41,384 bases of DNA from AP-15 sp035252905 (lineage in GTDB: Bacteria > Pseudomonadota > Alphaproteobacteria > ATCC43930 > CGMCC-115725). Within the stretch, counting starts at the first letter, position 1, and the number at the start of each line of letters is the position of its first letter. This document shows positions 15,464 to 24,071 of this stretch, piece after piece. The notes under the pieces were generated by a model. That model was not told the origin of the DNA, did not search any database, and was given only the letters and a program-made list of their open reading frames with translations. Location of the stretch: assembly GCA_035252905.1 (NCBI GenBank), contig DATFCQ010000174.1:1-41384 (forward strand). Reading direction: 5' to 3'. Made by a program: the position numbers and the translations under genes.

Positions 15464-15936
15464 CGATTGCCTTCACGGTCAACGGCAAAAGGGTCGCGGT
15501 CGCGGTCGAGCCGCGCTTGAGCCTCGCCGACTGCCTGCGCAACCAGTTGCGGCTGACCGGCACCCATCTCGGCTGCGAGCACGGCGTCTGCGGCGCCTGC
15601 ACCGTCCTTGTCGACGGGGAGGCGGTGCGCTCCTGCCTGATATTGGCGGTGCAGGCCGAAGGCAGCGAGATCGTCACGATCGAGGGATTGTCGCGCGACG
15701 ACGGCCTCTCCCCGCTGCAGACCGCCTTCCGCAAGCATCACGCCCTGCAATGCGGCTTCTGCACCCCCGGCATCCTGACCACCGCGCATGCCTTGTTGAC
15801 CGAGGAGCCGGACGCCGGCGAGGAGCGCATCCGTTCCGTGCTGTCCGGCAATCTGTGCCGCTGCACCGGCTATATCCCGATCGTCGAGGCGATCCTCGAA
15901 GCGCGCTCCGCCTACCAAAAGGGGGAGCAGCCGTGA
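15460..15936 (+). CDS. molybdenum hydroxylase 2Fe-2S subunit (CoxS type)
   Basis: A 158-residue small subunit carrying two [2Fe-2S] clusters. The plant-ferredoxin-type cluster is bound by Cys 39, 44, 47 and 59 (GCEHGVCGACT). The second cluster is bound by Cys 98, 101, 133 and 135 (QCGFCTPG and LCRCTGY). All eight cysteines are present. It is translationally coupled to the FAD subunit. A palindromic repeat of about 120 bp separates it from the large subunit. Confidence 0.94.
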   Translation: MTIAFTVNGKRVAVAVEPRLSLADCLRNQLRLTGTHLGCEHGVCGACTVLVDGEAVRSCLILAVQAEGSEIVTIEGLSRDDGLSPLQTAFRKHHALQCGFCTPGILTTAHALLTEEPDAGEERIRSVLSGNLCRCTGYIPIVEAILEARSAYQKGEQP

Positions 15937-15941
15937 CCCGC

Positions 15942-16060
15942 TTTTTTCCCTCTCCCCCGTTTGCGGGGGGAGAGGGAAGGGTGAGGGGGGCGATGCCGGA
16001 ATCTGTCCTCTACGGCCCCCTCACCCTACCCTCTCCCCCGGCCAGCGGGGGAGAGGGGAC
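15942..16060. repeat. paired REP-like repeats (BIME-like) inside the operon
   Basis: Two copies of a CCCTCTCCCCC / GGGGGAGAGGG hairpin (15948-15976 and 16029-16057) lie in head-to-head arrangement between the small and large subunit genes. The arrangement resembles BIMEs that protect or tune segments of polycistronic mRNA. The unit is the same family as at 140 and 14430. Confidence 0.8.
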
Positions 16061-16089
16061 ATTAGGGACGAAGGTTTTGTGGACCAACC

Positions 16090-18372
16090 ATGAGAAGCTT
16101 GCTTAATCGCTATATCGGCAGCCCGATCGAGCGGGTCGAGGATCTGCGCTTTCTGCGCGGCCGCGGCGAATATGTCGGCGATCTCGCACGCCCGGGCATG
16201 CTGCACGCCGCGATCCTGCGCAGCCCCGTTGCGCATGGCCGGATCCGCCGGATCGAGGCCGCGCCGGCCTTGGCGATCCCCGGCGTCCATGCGGTGATCA
16301 CCGCCGCCGAGATCGGCGCCTTGCCCCGCATCCCGTTGCGCCTGCAGACCTCGCCCGCGACCGAGCCGTTCCGCCAGCCGGTCATCGCCAGGGAGCGCGT
16401 GCGCTATGCCGGCGAGCCGGTCGCGGTCGTCGTCGCCGACAGCGCCGCCCTGGCCGAGGACGGGGTCGACGCGATCCGATTGGAGATCGACGAATTGCCG
16501 GTCGTCGCCGACCGCCATGTCTCGGCCCGGCACGAGACGCTGTTGTTCGAGGAGGCCGGCACCAATCTGGCGATGAAGTTCACCGCGGTGAAGGGCGACG
16601 CCGACGCGGCGTTCCGCGACGCCCACTACACGCGCCGCGCCCGTTTCCGGGTGCAGCGCCACACCGCTTTGCCGATGGAGCCGCGCGGGCTTCTGGCCGA
16701 ATGGGACGCAGCCTCCGGCCGCATGGTCGTATCGGGCGCCGCCAAGGTGCCGTTCTTCAACCGCCGCACTGTCGCAGCGATGCTGGGACTGCCGGAAAGC
16801 GCGGTCGATCTGATCGAGAACGACGTCGGCGGCGGCTTCGGCGCGCGCGGCGAGTTCTACCCCGAGGACTTCCTGATCCCGTTCGCGGCGCGATCTGTCG
16901 GACGGCCTGTCCTATGGCTGGAGGACCGCCGCGAGCATCTGTTGGCGATGAACCACGCCCGCGAGATGGAGGCCGAGGTCGAGATCGCCTGCGCCAGCGA
17001 CGGCACGATCCTCGCCCTGCGCGGCGAGGTCTATGTCGATCTCGGCGCCTATATCCGCACCAACGGATTGACCGCGCCGCGCAATGTCGCGCAGTTCTTC
17101 AGCGGGCCCTACCATATCCCGAACATCCGCATCGGCTCCTCGGCGCTCGTCACCAACAAGACGCCGACCGGGACCTACCGCGCCCCGGGACGCTACGAGG
17201 GCAGCTTTTTCTGCGAGCGGTTGATCGAACTGGCGGCCAGGGATCTCGGGATCGACAGCGCCCTGATGCGCCGCCGGAACCTGATCGCCGACAATGAGAT
17301 GCCGTACAAACTGGCCCGCGTCGAGCCCGGCGACCTCTATGCCGAGACCGAATGCGACAGCGGCGACTATGCCCATGCCTTTGACCGCTGCCTCGCCGAG
17401 TTCGGCTGGGCCGACAAGCAGAAACTTCAGGGGCGCTTGATCGACGGCCGCTATCACGGCGTCGCCGTCGCCTGCTTTATCGAGGGCGGCGGCGCCGGAC
17501 CGAAGGAATTGGCGCGGCTCACCCTGGAAGGGGACGGCTCGGTCACGGTCGCGGTCGGCTCGGCCGCCGTGGGCCAGGGGCTGGAGACCGTGATGGCGCA
17601 GATCGCCGCCGACTCGCTCGGCCTCGCAATCGAGCAGGTGCGGGTCCTGCACGGCTCGACGACCTTGCTCGACGAGGGCTACGGCGCGTTCCATTCGCGC
17701 TCGACCGTACTCGGCGGCTCGGCCGTGTCCGAGGCCGCCGCCTTGTTGGTCGAGAAGATCCGCGCGGCGGCGGCACAGCGGCTTGGCTGCGCGCCGTCCG
17801 ACATCGAGATCGGCGACGGCCGCGCCGGCCTGCGCGGCGGCCCTTCGCTGGCGCTCGCCGAACTCGCCGCGGACCGGATCGAAGCCGAATACGCCTTTGC
17901 GAATAATCACCGCCATACCTACGCCTACGGCACCGTCGCCGCGCATGTCGCGGTCGATCCCGGCACCGGGCAGGTCGATCTGTTGGATTACCTCGTCGTC
18001 GAGGATGTCGGCCGCATCGTCAACCCATTGACCCTGCACGGCCAAGTGATCGGCGCGACCGTCCAGGGGCTCGGCGGCGCCTTGTTGGAAGACCTCGTCT
18101 ATGACGAGCACGGGCAGTTGCTCGCCGGCACTCTGGCCGACTATCTGATCCCGACCGCGTCCGATTTCCCGAACATCCGAGCGATCTCGCTTGAACACCG
18201 GCCGTCGCCGACCAACCCGCTCGGGGTCAAGGGCGCCGGCGAGGGCGGTATTATCCCGGTCGGCGGCGTAATCGCCAATGCGGTGGCCGGCGCCCTGTCG
18301 GAATTGGGCGCTGCGCCCGACACATTGCCCCTGTCGCCGCCGCGCGTGTGGCGCCTCGCCCATCCGCAATGA
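16090..18372 (+). CDS. molybdenum hydroxylase large (molybdopterin) subunit, not CO dehydrogenase
   Basis: A 760-residue molybdopterin-cytosine-dinucleotide subunit of the xanthine oxidase family. The N-terminal a/b hammerhead (about 1-130) is followed by the Mo-binding domain with GGGFGARGEFYPED and the C-terminal GVKGAGEGG, where Glu 718 is the expected catalytic base. The active-site loop is TYRAPGR (362-368), related to the AYRGAGR of form II enzymes and lacking the Cys of the AYxCSFR loop of true CO dehydrogenase. It therefore most likely hydroxylates a carbon of an aldehyde, aromatic or N-heterocyclic substrate. Its stop overlaps the ABC ATPase start (ATGA at 18369-18372), tying catalysis to uptake. 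Confidence 0.92.
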   Translation: MRSLLNRYIGSPIERVEDLRFLRGRGEYVGDLARPGMLHAAILRSPVAHGRIRRIEAAPALAIPGVHAVITAAEIGALPRIPLRLQTSPATEPFRQPVIARERVRYAGEPVAVVVADSAALAEDGVDAIRLEIDELPVVADRHVSARHETLLFEEAGTNLAMKFTAVKGDADAAFRDAHYTRRARFRVQRHTALPMEPRGLLAEWDAASGRMVVSGAAKVPFFNRRTVAAMLGLPESAVDLIENDVGGGFGARGEFYPEDFLIPFAARSVGRPVLWLEDRREHLLAMNHAREMEAEVEIACASDGTILALRGEVYVDLGAYIRTNGLTAPRNVAQFFSGPYHIPNIRIGSSALVTNKTPTGTYRAPGRYEGSFFCERLIELAARDLGIDSALMRRRNLIADNEMPYKLARVEPGDLYAETECDSGDYAHAFDRCLAEFGWADKQKLQGRLIDGRYHGVAVACFIEGGGAGPKELARLTLEGDGSVTVAVGSAAVGQGLETVMAQIAADSLGLAIEQVRVLHGSTTLLDEGYGAFHSRSTVLGGSAVSEAAALLVEKIRAAAAQRLGCAPSDIEIGDGRAGLRGGPSLALAELAADRIEAEYAFANNHRHTYAYGTVAAHVAVDPGTGQVDLLDYLVVEDVGRIVNPLTLHGQVIGATVQGLGGALLEDLVYDEHGQLLAGTLADYLIPTASDFPNIRAISLEHRPSPTNPLGVKGAGEGGIIPVGGVIANAVAGALSELGAAPDTLPLSPPRVWRLAHPQ

Positions 18373-19208
18373 CGAGCCCGGTCGCCGAACGGCCTGCCCT
18401 CCGCCGCGCGGCCGAGCCCGCCGCGAGCGAGCGTCCGCTGATCACGGTCGAGGCCGTCGACAAGCTTTATGCGGTGCGCCAGGGCGAGCCGGTCCGGGCG
18501 CTCTCCGACATCAGCTTTGAACTGCGCGACGGCGAGGTCTTGTCGGTCGTGGGGCCGAGCGGCTGCGGGAAGTCGACCTTGTTGCGGATCATGGCCGGGC
18601 TCGACGTGCCGTCGCGCGGCCGGGTCCTGCTCGCCGGCGAGAGGGTCAGCGGGCCGCGGCGCGAGATCGGCGTCGTCTTTCAGCAGGCGACATTATTGCC
18701 CTGGCGCACCGTGCTCGACAATGTGCTGTTGCCGGCGCAATTGCAGCGGTTGGAGCGCGCCCGCAGCATCGAGCGGGCGCGCCAATTGCTCGACCTCGTC
18801 GGACTTGTCGGCTTCACCGACAAATACCCGTTTGAATTGTCGGGCGGCATGCAGCAGCGCGTCGCGATCTGCCGGGCGCTCGTCTGCGATCCGCGCATCC
18901 TGCTGATGGACGAGCCGTTCGGCGCGCTCGATGCGATGACCCGCGAGCAGATGAATGTCGAATTGATGCGCATCCAGGCCGAGCAGAAGAAAAGCGTGGT
19001 GTTCATCACCCACAGCATCCCCGAGGCGGTGTTTCTCGGCGACCGGGTCATGGTGATGACGAAGCGGCCCGGCCGTATCGCCCGGATCGCCGCGATCGAC
19101 CTGCCGAAGCCGCGCACTTTGGCGACGATGGGCAGCGCCCTGTTCGCGGCGCAATGCAACGACATCCGCCTCGCCTTCAGCGGCCGGTCAGAGGGGGCGG
19201 AGTTCTGA
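18369..19208 (+). CDS. ABC transporter ATP-binding protein (SsuB/TauB type)
   Basis: A 279-residue ATPase of the nitrate/sulfonate/taurine importer group. Walker A is GPSGCGKST (62-70), the Q-loop is in VVFQQATLLPW, the signature is LSGGMQQR (157-164), Walker B is ILLMDEP (177-183), and the switch His 215 is in ITHSIPEA. It powers import with the permease and binding protein downstream. It overlaps the large hydroxylase subunit gene and is one base from the permease start, so it is within the same transcript. Confidence 0.93.
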   Translation: MTSPVAERPALRRAAEPAASERPLITVEAVDKLYAVRQGEPVRALSDISFELRDGEVLSVVGPSGCGKSTLLRIMAGLDVPSRGRVLLAGERVSGPRREIGVVFQQATLLPWRTVLDNVLLPAQLQRLERARSIERARQLLDLVGLVGFTDKYPFELSGGMQQRVAICRALVCDPRILLMDEPFGALDAMTREQMNVELMRIQAEQKKSVVFITHSIPEAVFLGDRVMVMTKRPGRIARIAAIDLPKPRTLATMGSALFAAQCNDIRLAFSGRSEGAEF

Positions 19209-19209
19209 G

Positions 19210-19986
19210 ATGACGCCGCGCTCCGCACGGGTTCAGCAGGTTGCGACCCTGATCGTTGTGTTGGCCGTGTGGGAAGGCGCTGCGCGGCTCGGCTGGCTGC
19301 CGAAGATCGTCCTGCCGGCGCCCTCGGCGATTGCCGGGCGGCTGTTCGACCTGTTCGCCTCCGGGCTGATCTGGCCGCATCTGTGGGCGACGACGGCCTC
19401 GATCCTGTCCGGCTTCGGCCTCGGCGTCGCCGCCGGTTTTGCCTTCGGCGCCTTGGTGGCCTTGGTGCCGGCATTCGAGCGGCTGGTCTATCCCTATATG
19501 GTGGCGTTGCAGACGGTGCCGAAGATCGCGATCGCGCCGCTCTTCATCCTGTGGTTCGGCTATGGGCTGATGTCGAAGGTCGTCATCGCCGCCCTGGTCT
19601 GCTTCTTTCCGGTCCTGGTCAGCGTGATGAGCGCCTTTCACACGACCGACCGCGAGCAGCTCGACATGATGCGCGCCTGCGGCGCCTCGCGCTGGCAGAT
19701 TTTCATCCATCTGCGCATCCGCGCGGCCTTGCCGACCATCTTCAACGGATTGGAAATCGCCACCGTGTTCGCGGTGATCGGCGCCGTCGTCGGCGAGTTC
19801 GTCGGCGCCCAGGCCGGGCTCGGCTATCTGATCACGACATTGAACTTCAATCTCGACGTGCCCGGCGTGTTCGCGGTGCTGATCGTATTGTCGCTGCTCG
19901 GCATCATCCTGCACGCGATCGTCCGCGGCATCGGCCGGCGGCTTGTCTTCTGGATACGCAGCGAACGCCCCGAATTGCTGACTTGA
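19210..19986 (+). CDS. ABC transporter permease (SsuC/TauC type)
   Basis: A 258-residue inner-membrane permease with about six transmembrane helices. The EAA loop, which contacts the ATPase, is at residues 149-172 (EQLDMMRACGASRWQIFIHLR). LQTVPKIAIAPLFILWFGYG (about 100-119) is characteristic of the aliphatic sulfonate/nitrate/thiamine-precursor permease group. It starts one base after the ATPase stop. One permease gene suggests a homodimer. Confidence 0.93.
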   Translation: MTPRSARVQQVATLIVVLAVWEGAARLGWLPKIVLPAPSAIAGRLFDLFASGLIWPHLWATTASILSGFGLGVAAGFAFGALVALVPAFERLVYPYMVALQTVPKIAIAPLFILWFGYGLMSKVVIAALVCFFPVLVSVMSAFHTTDREQLDMMRACGASRWQIFIHLRIRAALPTIFNGLEIATVFAVIGAVVGEFVGAQAGLGYLITTLNFNLDVPGVFAVLIVLSLLGIILHAIVRGIGRRLVFWIRSERPELLT

Positions 19987-19997
19987 GGGAGGAAGCG

Positions 19998-20369
19998 ATG
20001 GCTCTGGTCCCGTTGGCGACAAAAGGCAACTATTTCCACGTCTATGATTTCCGGGTAAAGCCCGGCCGCGGCGACGAGTTTGTCGAATTGTTCAACGCGT
20101 TCGATTACGGCGACAACAACCCGTTCCACCGCTCGCGCGCGCAGGTCAAGGACGGGGTGTTGTGCCGCGACACGGACGACCCCGACCATTTCTATCTGAT
20201 CGGCGAATGGGCCGACATCGACGAGCACCGGCGCATCCGCGAATGGGTGGCGCGCGAGATCAGGCCGGAGTTCGTCCATCTGATCGAGGGCGGCCATTTC
20301 GAGCCGACCTATGCCGAGATCGTGTCGATGACCCCGCAAGAGGTGCTCGACAAGGCGGGACAGGCTTAG
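19998..20369 (+). CDS. ABM-fold small protein
   Basis: A 123-residue protein that looks like an antibiotic-biosynthesis-monooxygenase (ABM) dimeric alpha/beta barrel. VYDFRVKPGRGDEFVELFNAF and later FYLIGEWADIDEHRRIREWVAREIRPEFVHLIE match the pattern of that fold. Members oxidise quinol-like aromatics, degrade haem, or have structural roles, so a catalytic role is not proven. GGGAGGAAG precedes ATG 19998. Its position between the permease and the binding protein genes suggests it acts on the transported compound or its product. Confidence 0.75.
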   Translation: MALVPLATKGNYFHVYDFRVKPGRGDEFVELFNAFDYGDNNPFHRSRAQVKDGVLCRDTDDPDHFYLIGEWADIDEHRRIREWVAREIRPEFVHLIEGGHFEPTYAEIVSMTPQEVLDKAGQA

Positions 20370-20375
20370 AAAATG

Positions 20376-20443
20376 GCGGAATGCGCTCCGCTTTTCCGCC
20401 CTACACGGTCCTCGTAGGGCGAAAAAGCGGAGCGCATTCCGCC
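20376..20443. repeat. near-perfect 30-bp inverted repeat between operon genes
   Basis: The arms 20376-20405 and 20414-20443 differ at a single position across 30 bp, with an eight-base loop. The arm begins GGCGGAATGCGCTCCGC. The same core forms the inside of the MITEs at 25213 and 40140, but here there are no GAGCCTG ends. It sits between the ABM gene and the binding protein gene. Confidence 0.85.
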
Positions 20444-20467
20444 GACTTCTTTGATCGGGAGACGGGA

Positions 20468-21562
20468 ATGGTGACGCGTCGGGAACTGTTGTGGGGCGGC
20501 GCGGCCGCAATGCTGCTGCCGATAATGCCGGCGGCGCGCGCGGCGGCGCTGAAGCCGGTCAAGTGCATCATCCCGATCCCCAATTTCGACGAATCCTTCG
20601 CGCCCTTCGCGGTCGCCAAATATGTCGGCTATTTCAAGGAGGAGGGTCTCGACGTCACGTTCATCACGGTGCGCGGCTCGGGCGAAGCGGCGATCCAGGT
20701 CTCGGCCGGCAATGCCGATGTCGCCGCCGCCTCGCCGGTCGACGAGGTGATCGGATTGCAGCCCGGCAAGGATCTCGACGTCAAATATTTCTATGATCTT
20801 TACTACCGGAACATCTGGTCGATATCGGTGCCGCCGGGCAGCCCGATCCACAGCGTCGCCGAATTGAAGGGCAAGAAGCTCGGCGTCATCGGCATGGGCA
20901 GCGCCGGGGTCGCCTTCGGCCGCGCCTATCTGAACGCGGCCGGGCTCGATCCCGCGCACGACGTGACCTTTATTGCGGTCGGGGTCGGCGCCCAGGCAAT
21001 CAATGCGGTCAGGCAGAACTTCGTTGACGCTCTCGTCTACCCGGAAAACCTGCTCAATAAGATCAAGGTGCTCGGTCTGGCGATGGTGCCGTTGCCGGTC
21101 AACGAGAAGCTCGCCAATCTGCCGGATACCGGGCTGTTCTCGCGCCGGGAGACGATCCGCGACCATCCGCAGATATTGATCGGCGTCGCCCGCGCGGTCG
21201 ACAAGGGCTATTACTTCAACATGGCCAACCCGGCGGCGGCGGTGAAGATCACCTGGAAGCTCTATCCCGAGGCCGAGCCGAAAAACATGCCCCCGGACAA
21301 GGCGCTCGCCGGCGGGATCTTCGTCAATCAGGAGCGCATGAAGATCTGGCGCTCGCCGAAGACCGGCCCGGGACAAGACGGCATGTTCCTGGCGCCGCAA
21401 TGGCGGGATTTCATCGAATTCATGCTGCAGCAGAAACTGCTGGCGCAGCCGGTGCCGCTCGACCGGATCTATACGAACGCGTTGATCCCGGAGATCAACA
21501 AATTCGACCGCGACAAGGTGCGCGCCGAGGCCAAATCCTTCGACATCAGCCGGCTGGAGTGA
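20468..21562 (+). CDS. periplasmic substrate-binding protein (NMT1/SsuA type)
   Basis: A 364-residue binding protein exported through a twin-arginine-like signal (VTRRELLWGGAAAMLLPIMPAARA). The mature part has the NMT1/SsuA fold: FAVAKYVGYFKEEGLDVTF, GSGEAAIQVSAGNADVAAASP, LKGKKLGVIGMGSAG and a second lobe with VRQNFVDALVYPENLL. It delivers substrate to the permease encoded upstream. The ligand cannot be read off; the linked molybdenum hydroxylase points to a small organic compound. Its TGA stop coincides with the TGA before a GAGCCTG repeat end at 21563, so the repeat may have supplied the stop. Confidence 0.9.
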   Translation: MVTRRELLWGGAAAMLLPIMPAARAAALKPVKCIIPIPNFDESFAPFAVAKYVGYFKEEGLDVTFITVRGSGEAAIQVSAGNADVAAASPVDEVIGLQPGKDLDVKYFYDLYYRNIWSISVPPGSPIHSVAELKGKKLGVIGMGSAGVAFGRAYLNAAGLDPAHDVTFIAVGVGAQAINAVRQNFVDALVYPENLLNKIKVLGLAMVPLPVNEKLANLPDTGLFSRRETIRDHPQILIGVARAVDKGYYFNMANPAAAVKITWKLYPEAEPKNMPPDKALAGGIFVNQERMKIWRSPKTGPGQDGMFLAPQWRDFIEFMLQQKLLAQPVPLDRIYTNALIPEINKFDRDKVRAEAKSFDISRLE

Positions 21563-21577
21563 GAGCCTGCTTGGGTC
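21563..21577. repeat. solo left end of the GAGCCTG repeat family
   Basis: GAGCCTGCTTGGGT follows a TGA exactly as at the left ends of the MITEs at 25213 and 40140. No matching right end was found in the next 300 bp, so this is probably a truncated copy. Confidence 0.5.
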
Positions 21578-21641
21578 TCCGTACCGCAAAGTCGGCGGAA
21601 TGCGCTGCGAGGCTGGGCAAGAATTCTCATTACCGCCCCTC

Positions 21642-21772
21642 TTCTGTCATCCCGGCGAAAGCCGGGATCCATCCCTCAGCAGCACGAGCCGATAATGGCT
21701 GGCAAGACATTGCCCTTACTGGGGAATTCCGAGCAGCGGAGAAATGGGTCCCGGCCTTCGCCGGGACGACAA
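21642..21772. repeat. paired palindromic repeats in inverted orientation
   Basis: TCATCCCGGCGAAAGCCGGGA at the left (from 21646) and GGTCCCGGCCTTCGCCGGGAC at the right (near 21748) are two related hairpins facing each other. Such pairs are frequent intergenic repeats in alphaproteobacteria. They fill most of the gap between the binding-protein gene and the cyclase stop. Confidence 0.7.
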
Positions 21773-21857
21773 TAGGGGGAGTTTGCCAACTTCTGCCCCT
21801 GTCTGGATTTTTGCCCAGCCTCTGCACTATTCCGCCAGCGGGTCTCTCTGCGGTCGC

Positions 21858-24071
21858 TCACTTTGTTGTTTTCACATAGACGCCGTCCCACGCTTCGGGT
21901 GGGGCGACGCGGAGGGCGGCGGCGCGCTCGGCCATGACGAGCGGCGGGGAATGGCTGTCGAGGGATGGGTGATGAACACGGCGCCACAGGTCCTCGGCGG
22001 CGGCGAAATCGCCGGCGCGGTATAAGGCGAGCGCGGCCCGATATCGCTCGGGATAGGCGAGCGCCTCGGGGTCGGCGCCGTCTCGCTCGGCGACCAGCTC
22101 GTAGATCGCGATCGCGTCCTCCTTGCCCTTGACCTTGATCCAGTCGAGTTCGCACAGGACAAAGCGGTCCGCGATCGCCGCGGCCGTCGCCGGGCCGGCG
22201 ACGATCCGGCACGCATAATCGCCGGGCACGCCTTCGAGGCGCGAGGCGATATTCACGGTCTCGCCGACCGCCGTGTAGTTGTAGCGGTCCTCGGCTCCGA
22301 CATTGCCGATCACCGCCGGCCCGCTGTTGAGGCCGATCTTCAGCGAATAGCCGGGTTCGCCGCGCGCGTCGGCCGCCGCCTTCGCCCGCATGACCGCGGC
22401 GACCGCCCGCAATGCGGCATGTGCCGCCGCGGCGGCGTGATCCGGATTGGGTGCCGGCGCGCCCCAGATCCCCATCACCGCGTCGCCGATGAACTTGTCG
22501 ACGTAGCCGCCCGTCGCTTCGACCGCCGCGACGATCAATGCGAGATAGGCGTTCGTGACCTGCATCAGCGCTTCCGGGCCGAGCCGGCCGCTGAGCGCGG
22601 TGAAGCCGGACAGGTCGGCGAACATGATCGTGACCTCGCGCGCCTCGCCGCCGAGCCGCAAGGGCGCCTCGCTCTCGACGAGCGTATCGACGATCGCCGG
22701 CGCAAGGTAATGGCCGAAGGCGTTCTGCACGCGCCGCCGCCGGCGCTCCTCGACCAGAAAGCGCACGATATAGGCGATCAGCATTGCAATGACCGCCGCC
22801 GCGGCCGGCAATACCGCCGGGAACCACAATCCCCAGCCGAGCAGCAGCGGAGCGGCGGCGAGACAGGCGGCGGCGATCGCGGCAACCCCGAATGCCGCAG
22901 TGACCGGGCCGAGCGCAAACCCGAAGAGGGCACCGCCGGCCGCGGTGGCGCCGGCCGCCAGCGCCCGCACAGGCGACGGCACCGGGCGCACCAGGTTGCC
23001 GGTCAAGACCTCGCTAACCGCGGCGGCGTGGACGAACACGCCTGGGCTCGTCCCGCTGCCGGGGTCGGACGCGCCGAGCCGGTCGAGCCGGCATCCGGCG
23101 CCGGGACTTGCGGCTGCGCCGGCTGCGGCCGGATATGGCGTTGCCGGGGGCATGAAGCGGTCCGGCGTGCGCTTGCGGTCCTCCTCCGGCAGGTTGCTGC
23201 CGATCAGCACGACCTTGCCGGCGAACGCCTCGCGCAACGCGGCGGGGCTCTTTTTACTGCAGCGCAAGACATCGATCAGCCGGTAGGCCGGGAGGCTTTC
23301 GAGCGGCGTGCGCGGCGCCAAGAGCAGCGGGTTCGGCATTGCCGGCCCCTTCGCGCGCCGCAATAGGGCGGCGGCGAAGGTCGGCACCGTCTGCCCGTCG
23401 CCGGTCTTGAGCCATGGCACCATATGTCGGAAGACGCCGTCGCCGTCCGCCGCCAGTTCGGCATAGGCGATCGCGCCCGGCTCGCTCCTGCCGGCATCGG
23501 CAACCGGGTCGAACACGGCGTAGAAGAAGCTGCGATGCGGTTCGGCGCGCGCCGAACGCGCCAGCACGACCCGGTCGCGGGCGCGGTGCAAGGCGGCGAG
23601 AAAGCTCTGGTCGTACTGCCTTTCGTGCGCGGCGAACGCGGGAAACGCGTTCGCCGAATAGACGAAAATGATGTCGAACCCAATCGCGCGCACGTTCGCC
23701 GCCAAGAGGGCGTCGGTCAGGCGCGCCCATTGCGGGCTGAGAAAGACGCGCGGCGTCGCCGCGAGCTCCGGGGAGGCAAGGCTGTCGGGGTCGAGCGCGA
23801 TGACGGCGACCGGCTTTGTCTCTGCGCCCGGCCGCCGGCTTGTGGCCGTCAATGACAGGTCATAGACGAGGGCGTCGAGCAGGTCCATCTCGCCGCCGAA
23901 AACGAGCGAGGCGGCGATGGCGAGCGCGGCCAATAACGCGATGACCGCGCCTCGGCGATACCGCACCGAGGCGGCGGGGGGCATCGATTTTACAAGACCG
24001 CGCGGCGACAAGCGGCGCGACGCCCCGACAACCCGGCCGGCTTCCCTAACGCCGGTTCTGATGGCCCGCAT
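21858..24071 (-). CDS. CHASE2-domain class III adenylate/guanylate cyclase
   Basis: A 737-residue membrane cyclase. One N-terminal membrane helix (about 41-60) leads into a periplasmic CHASE2 sensor (about 65-365). Three closely spaced helices (about 368-436) follow, then the cytoplasmic cyclase domain (about 475-650). Metal-binding Asp 486 (MFADLSGF) and Asp 530 are present, with Lys 526 in YVDKFIGD favouring ATP, and YNYTAVGETVNIASRLE completes the site. It should make cAMP in response to an extracytoplasmic signal. Met 30 (23984) is an alternative start, but 24071 overlaps the upstream gene by 26 bp, consistent with coupling. The CHASE2 tail has an alanine/proline-rich insert (310-345). 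Confidence 0.9.
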   Translation of the reverse strand: MRAIRTGVREAGRVVGASRRLSPRGLVKSMPPAASVRYRRGAVIALLAALAIAASLVFGGEMDLLDALVYDLSLTATSRRPGAETKPVAVIALDPDSLASPELAATPRVFLSPQWARLTDALLAANVRAIGFDIIFVYSANAFPAFAAHERQYDQSFLAALHRARDRVVLARSARAEPHRSFFYAVFDPVADAGRSEPGAIAYAELAADGDGVFRHMVPWLKTGDGQTVPTFAAALLRRAKGPAMPNPLLLAPRTPLESLPAYRLIDVLRCSKKSPAALREAFAGKVVLIGSNLPEEDRKRTPDRFMPPATPYPAAAGAAASPGAGCRLDRLGASDPGSGTSPGVFVHAAAVSEVLTGNLVRPVPSPVRALAAGATAAGGALFGFALGPVTAAFGVAAIAAACLAAAPLLLGWGLWFPAVLPAAAAVIAMLIAYIVRFLVEERRRRRVQNAFGHYLAPAIVDTLVESEAPLRLGGEAREVTIMFADLSGFTALSGRLGPEALMQVTNAYLALIVAAVEATGGYVDKFIGDAVMGIWGAPAPNPDHAAAAAHAALRAVAAVMRAKAAADARGEPGYSLKIGLNSGPAVIGNVGAEDRYNYTAVGETVNIASRLEGVPGDYACRIVAGPATAAAIADRFVLCELDWIKVKGKEDAIAIYELVAERDGADPEALAYPERYRAALALYRAGDFAAAEDLWRRVHHPSLDSHSPPLVMAERAAALRVAPPEAWDGVYVKTTK

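Noticed and set aside
140..16060. CRISPR array suggested by repeated GC-rich hairpins
   Set aside because: The repeats are isolated palindromes in separate intergenic regions with no regular spacing or spacers, and no cas genes are present.
16090..18372. Aerobic CO dehydrogenase large subunit (coxL)
   Set aside because: The active-site loop is TYRAPGR, not the Cys-containing AYxCSFR of form I CO dehydrogenase; only membership of the broader hydroxylase family is supported.
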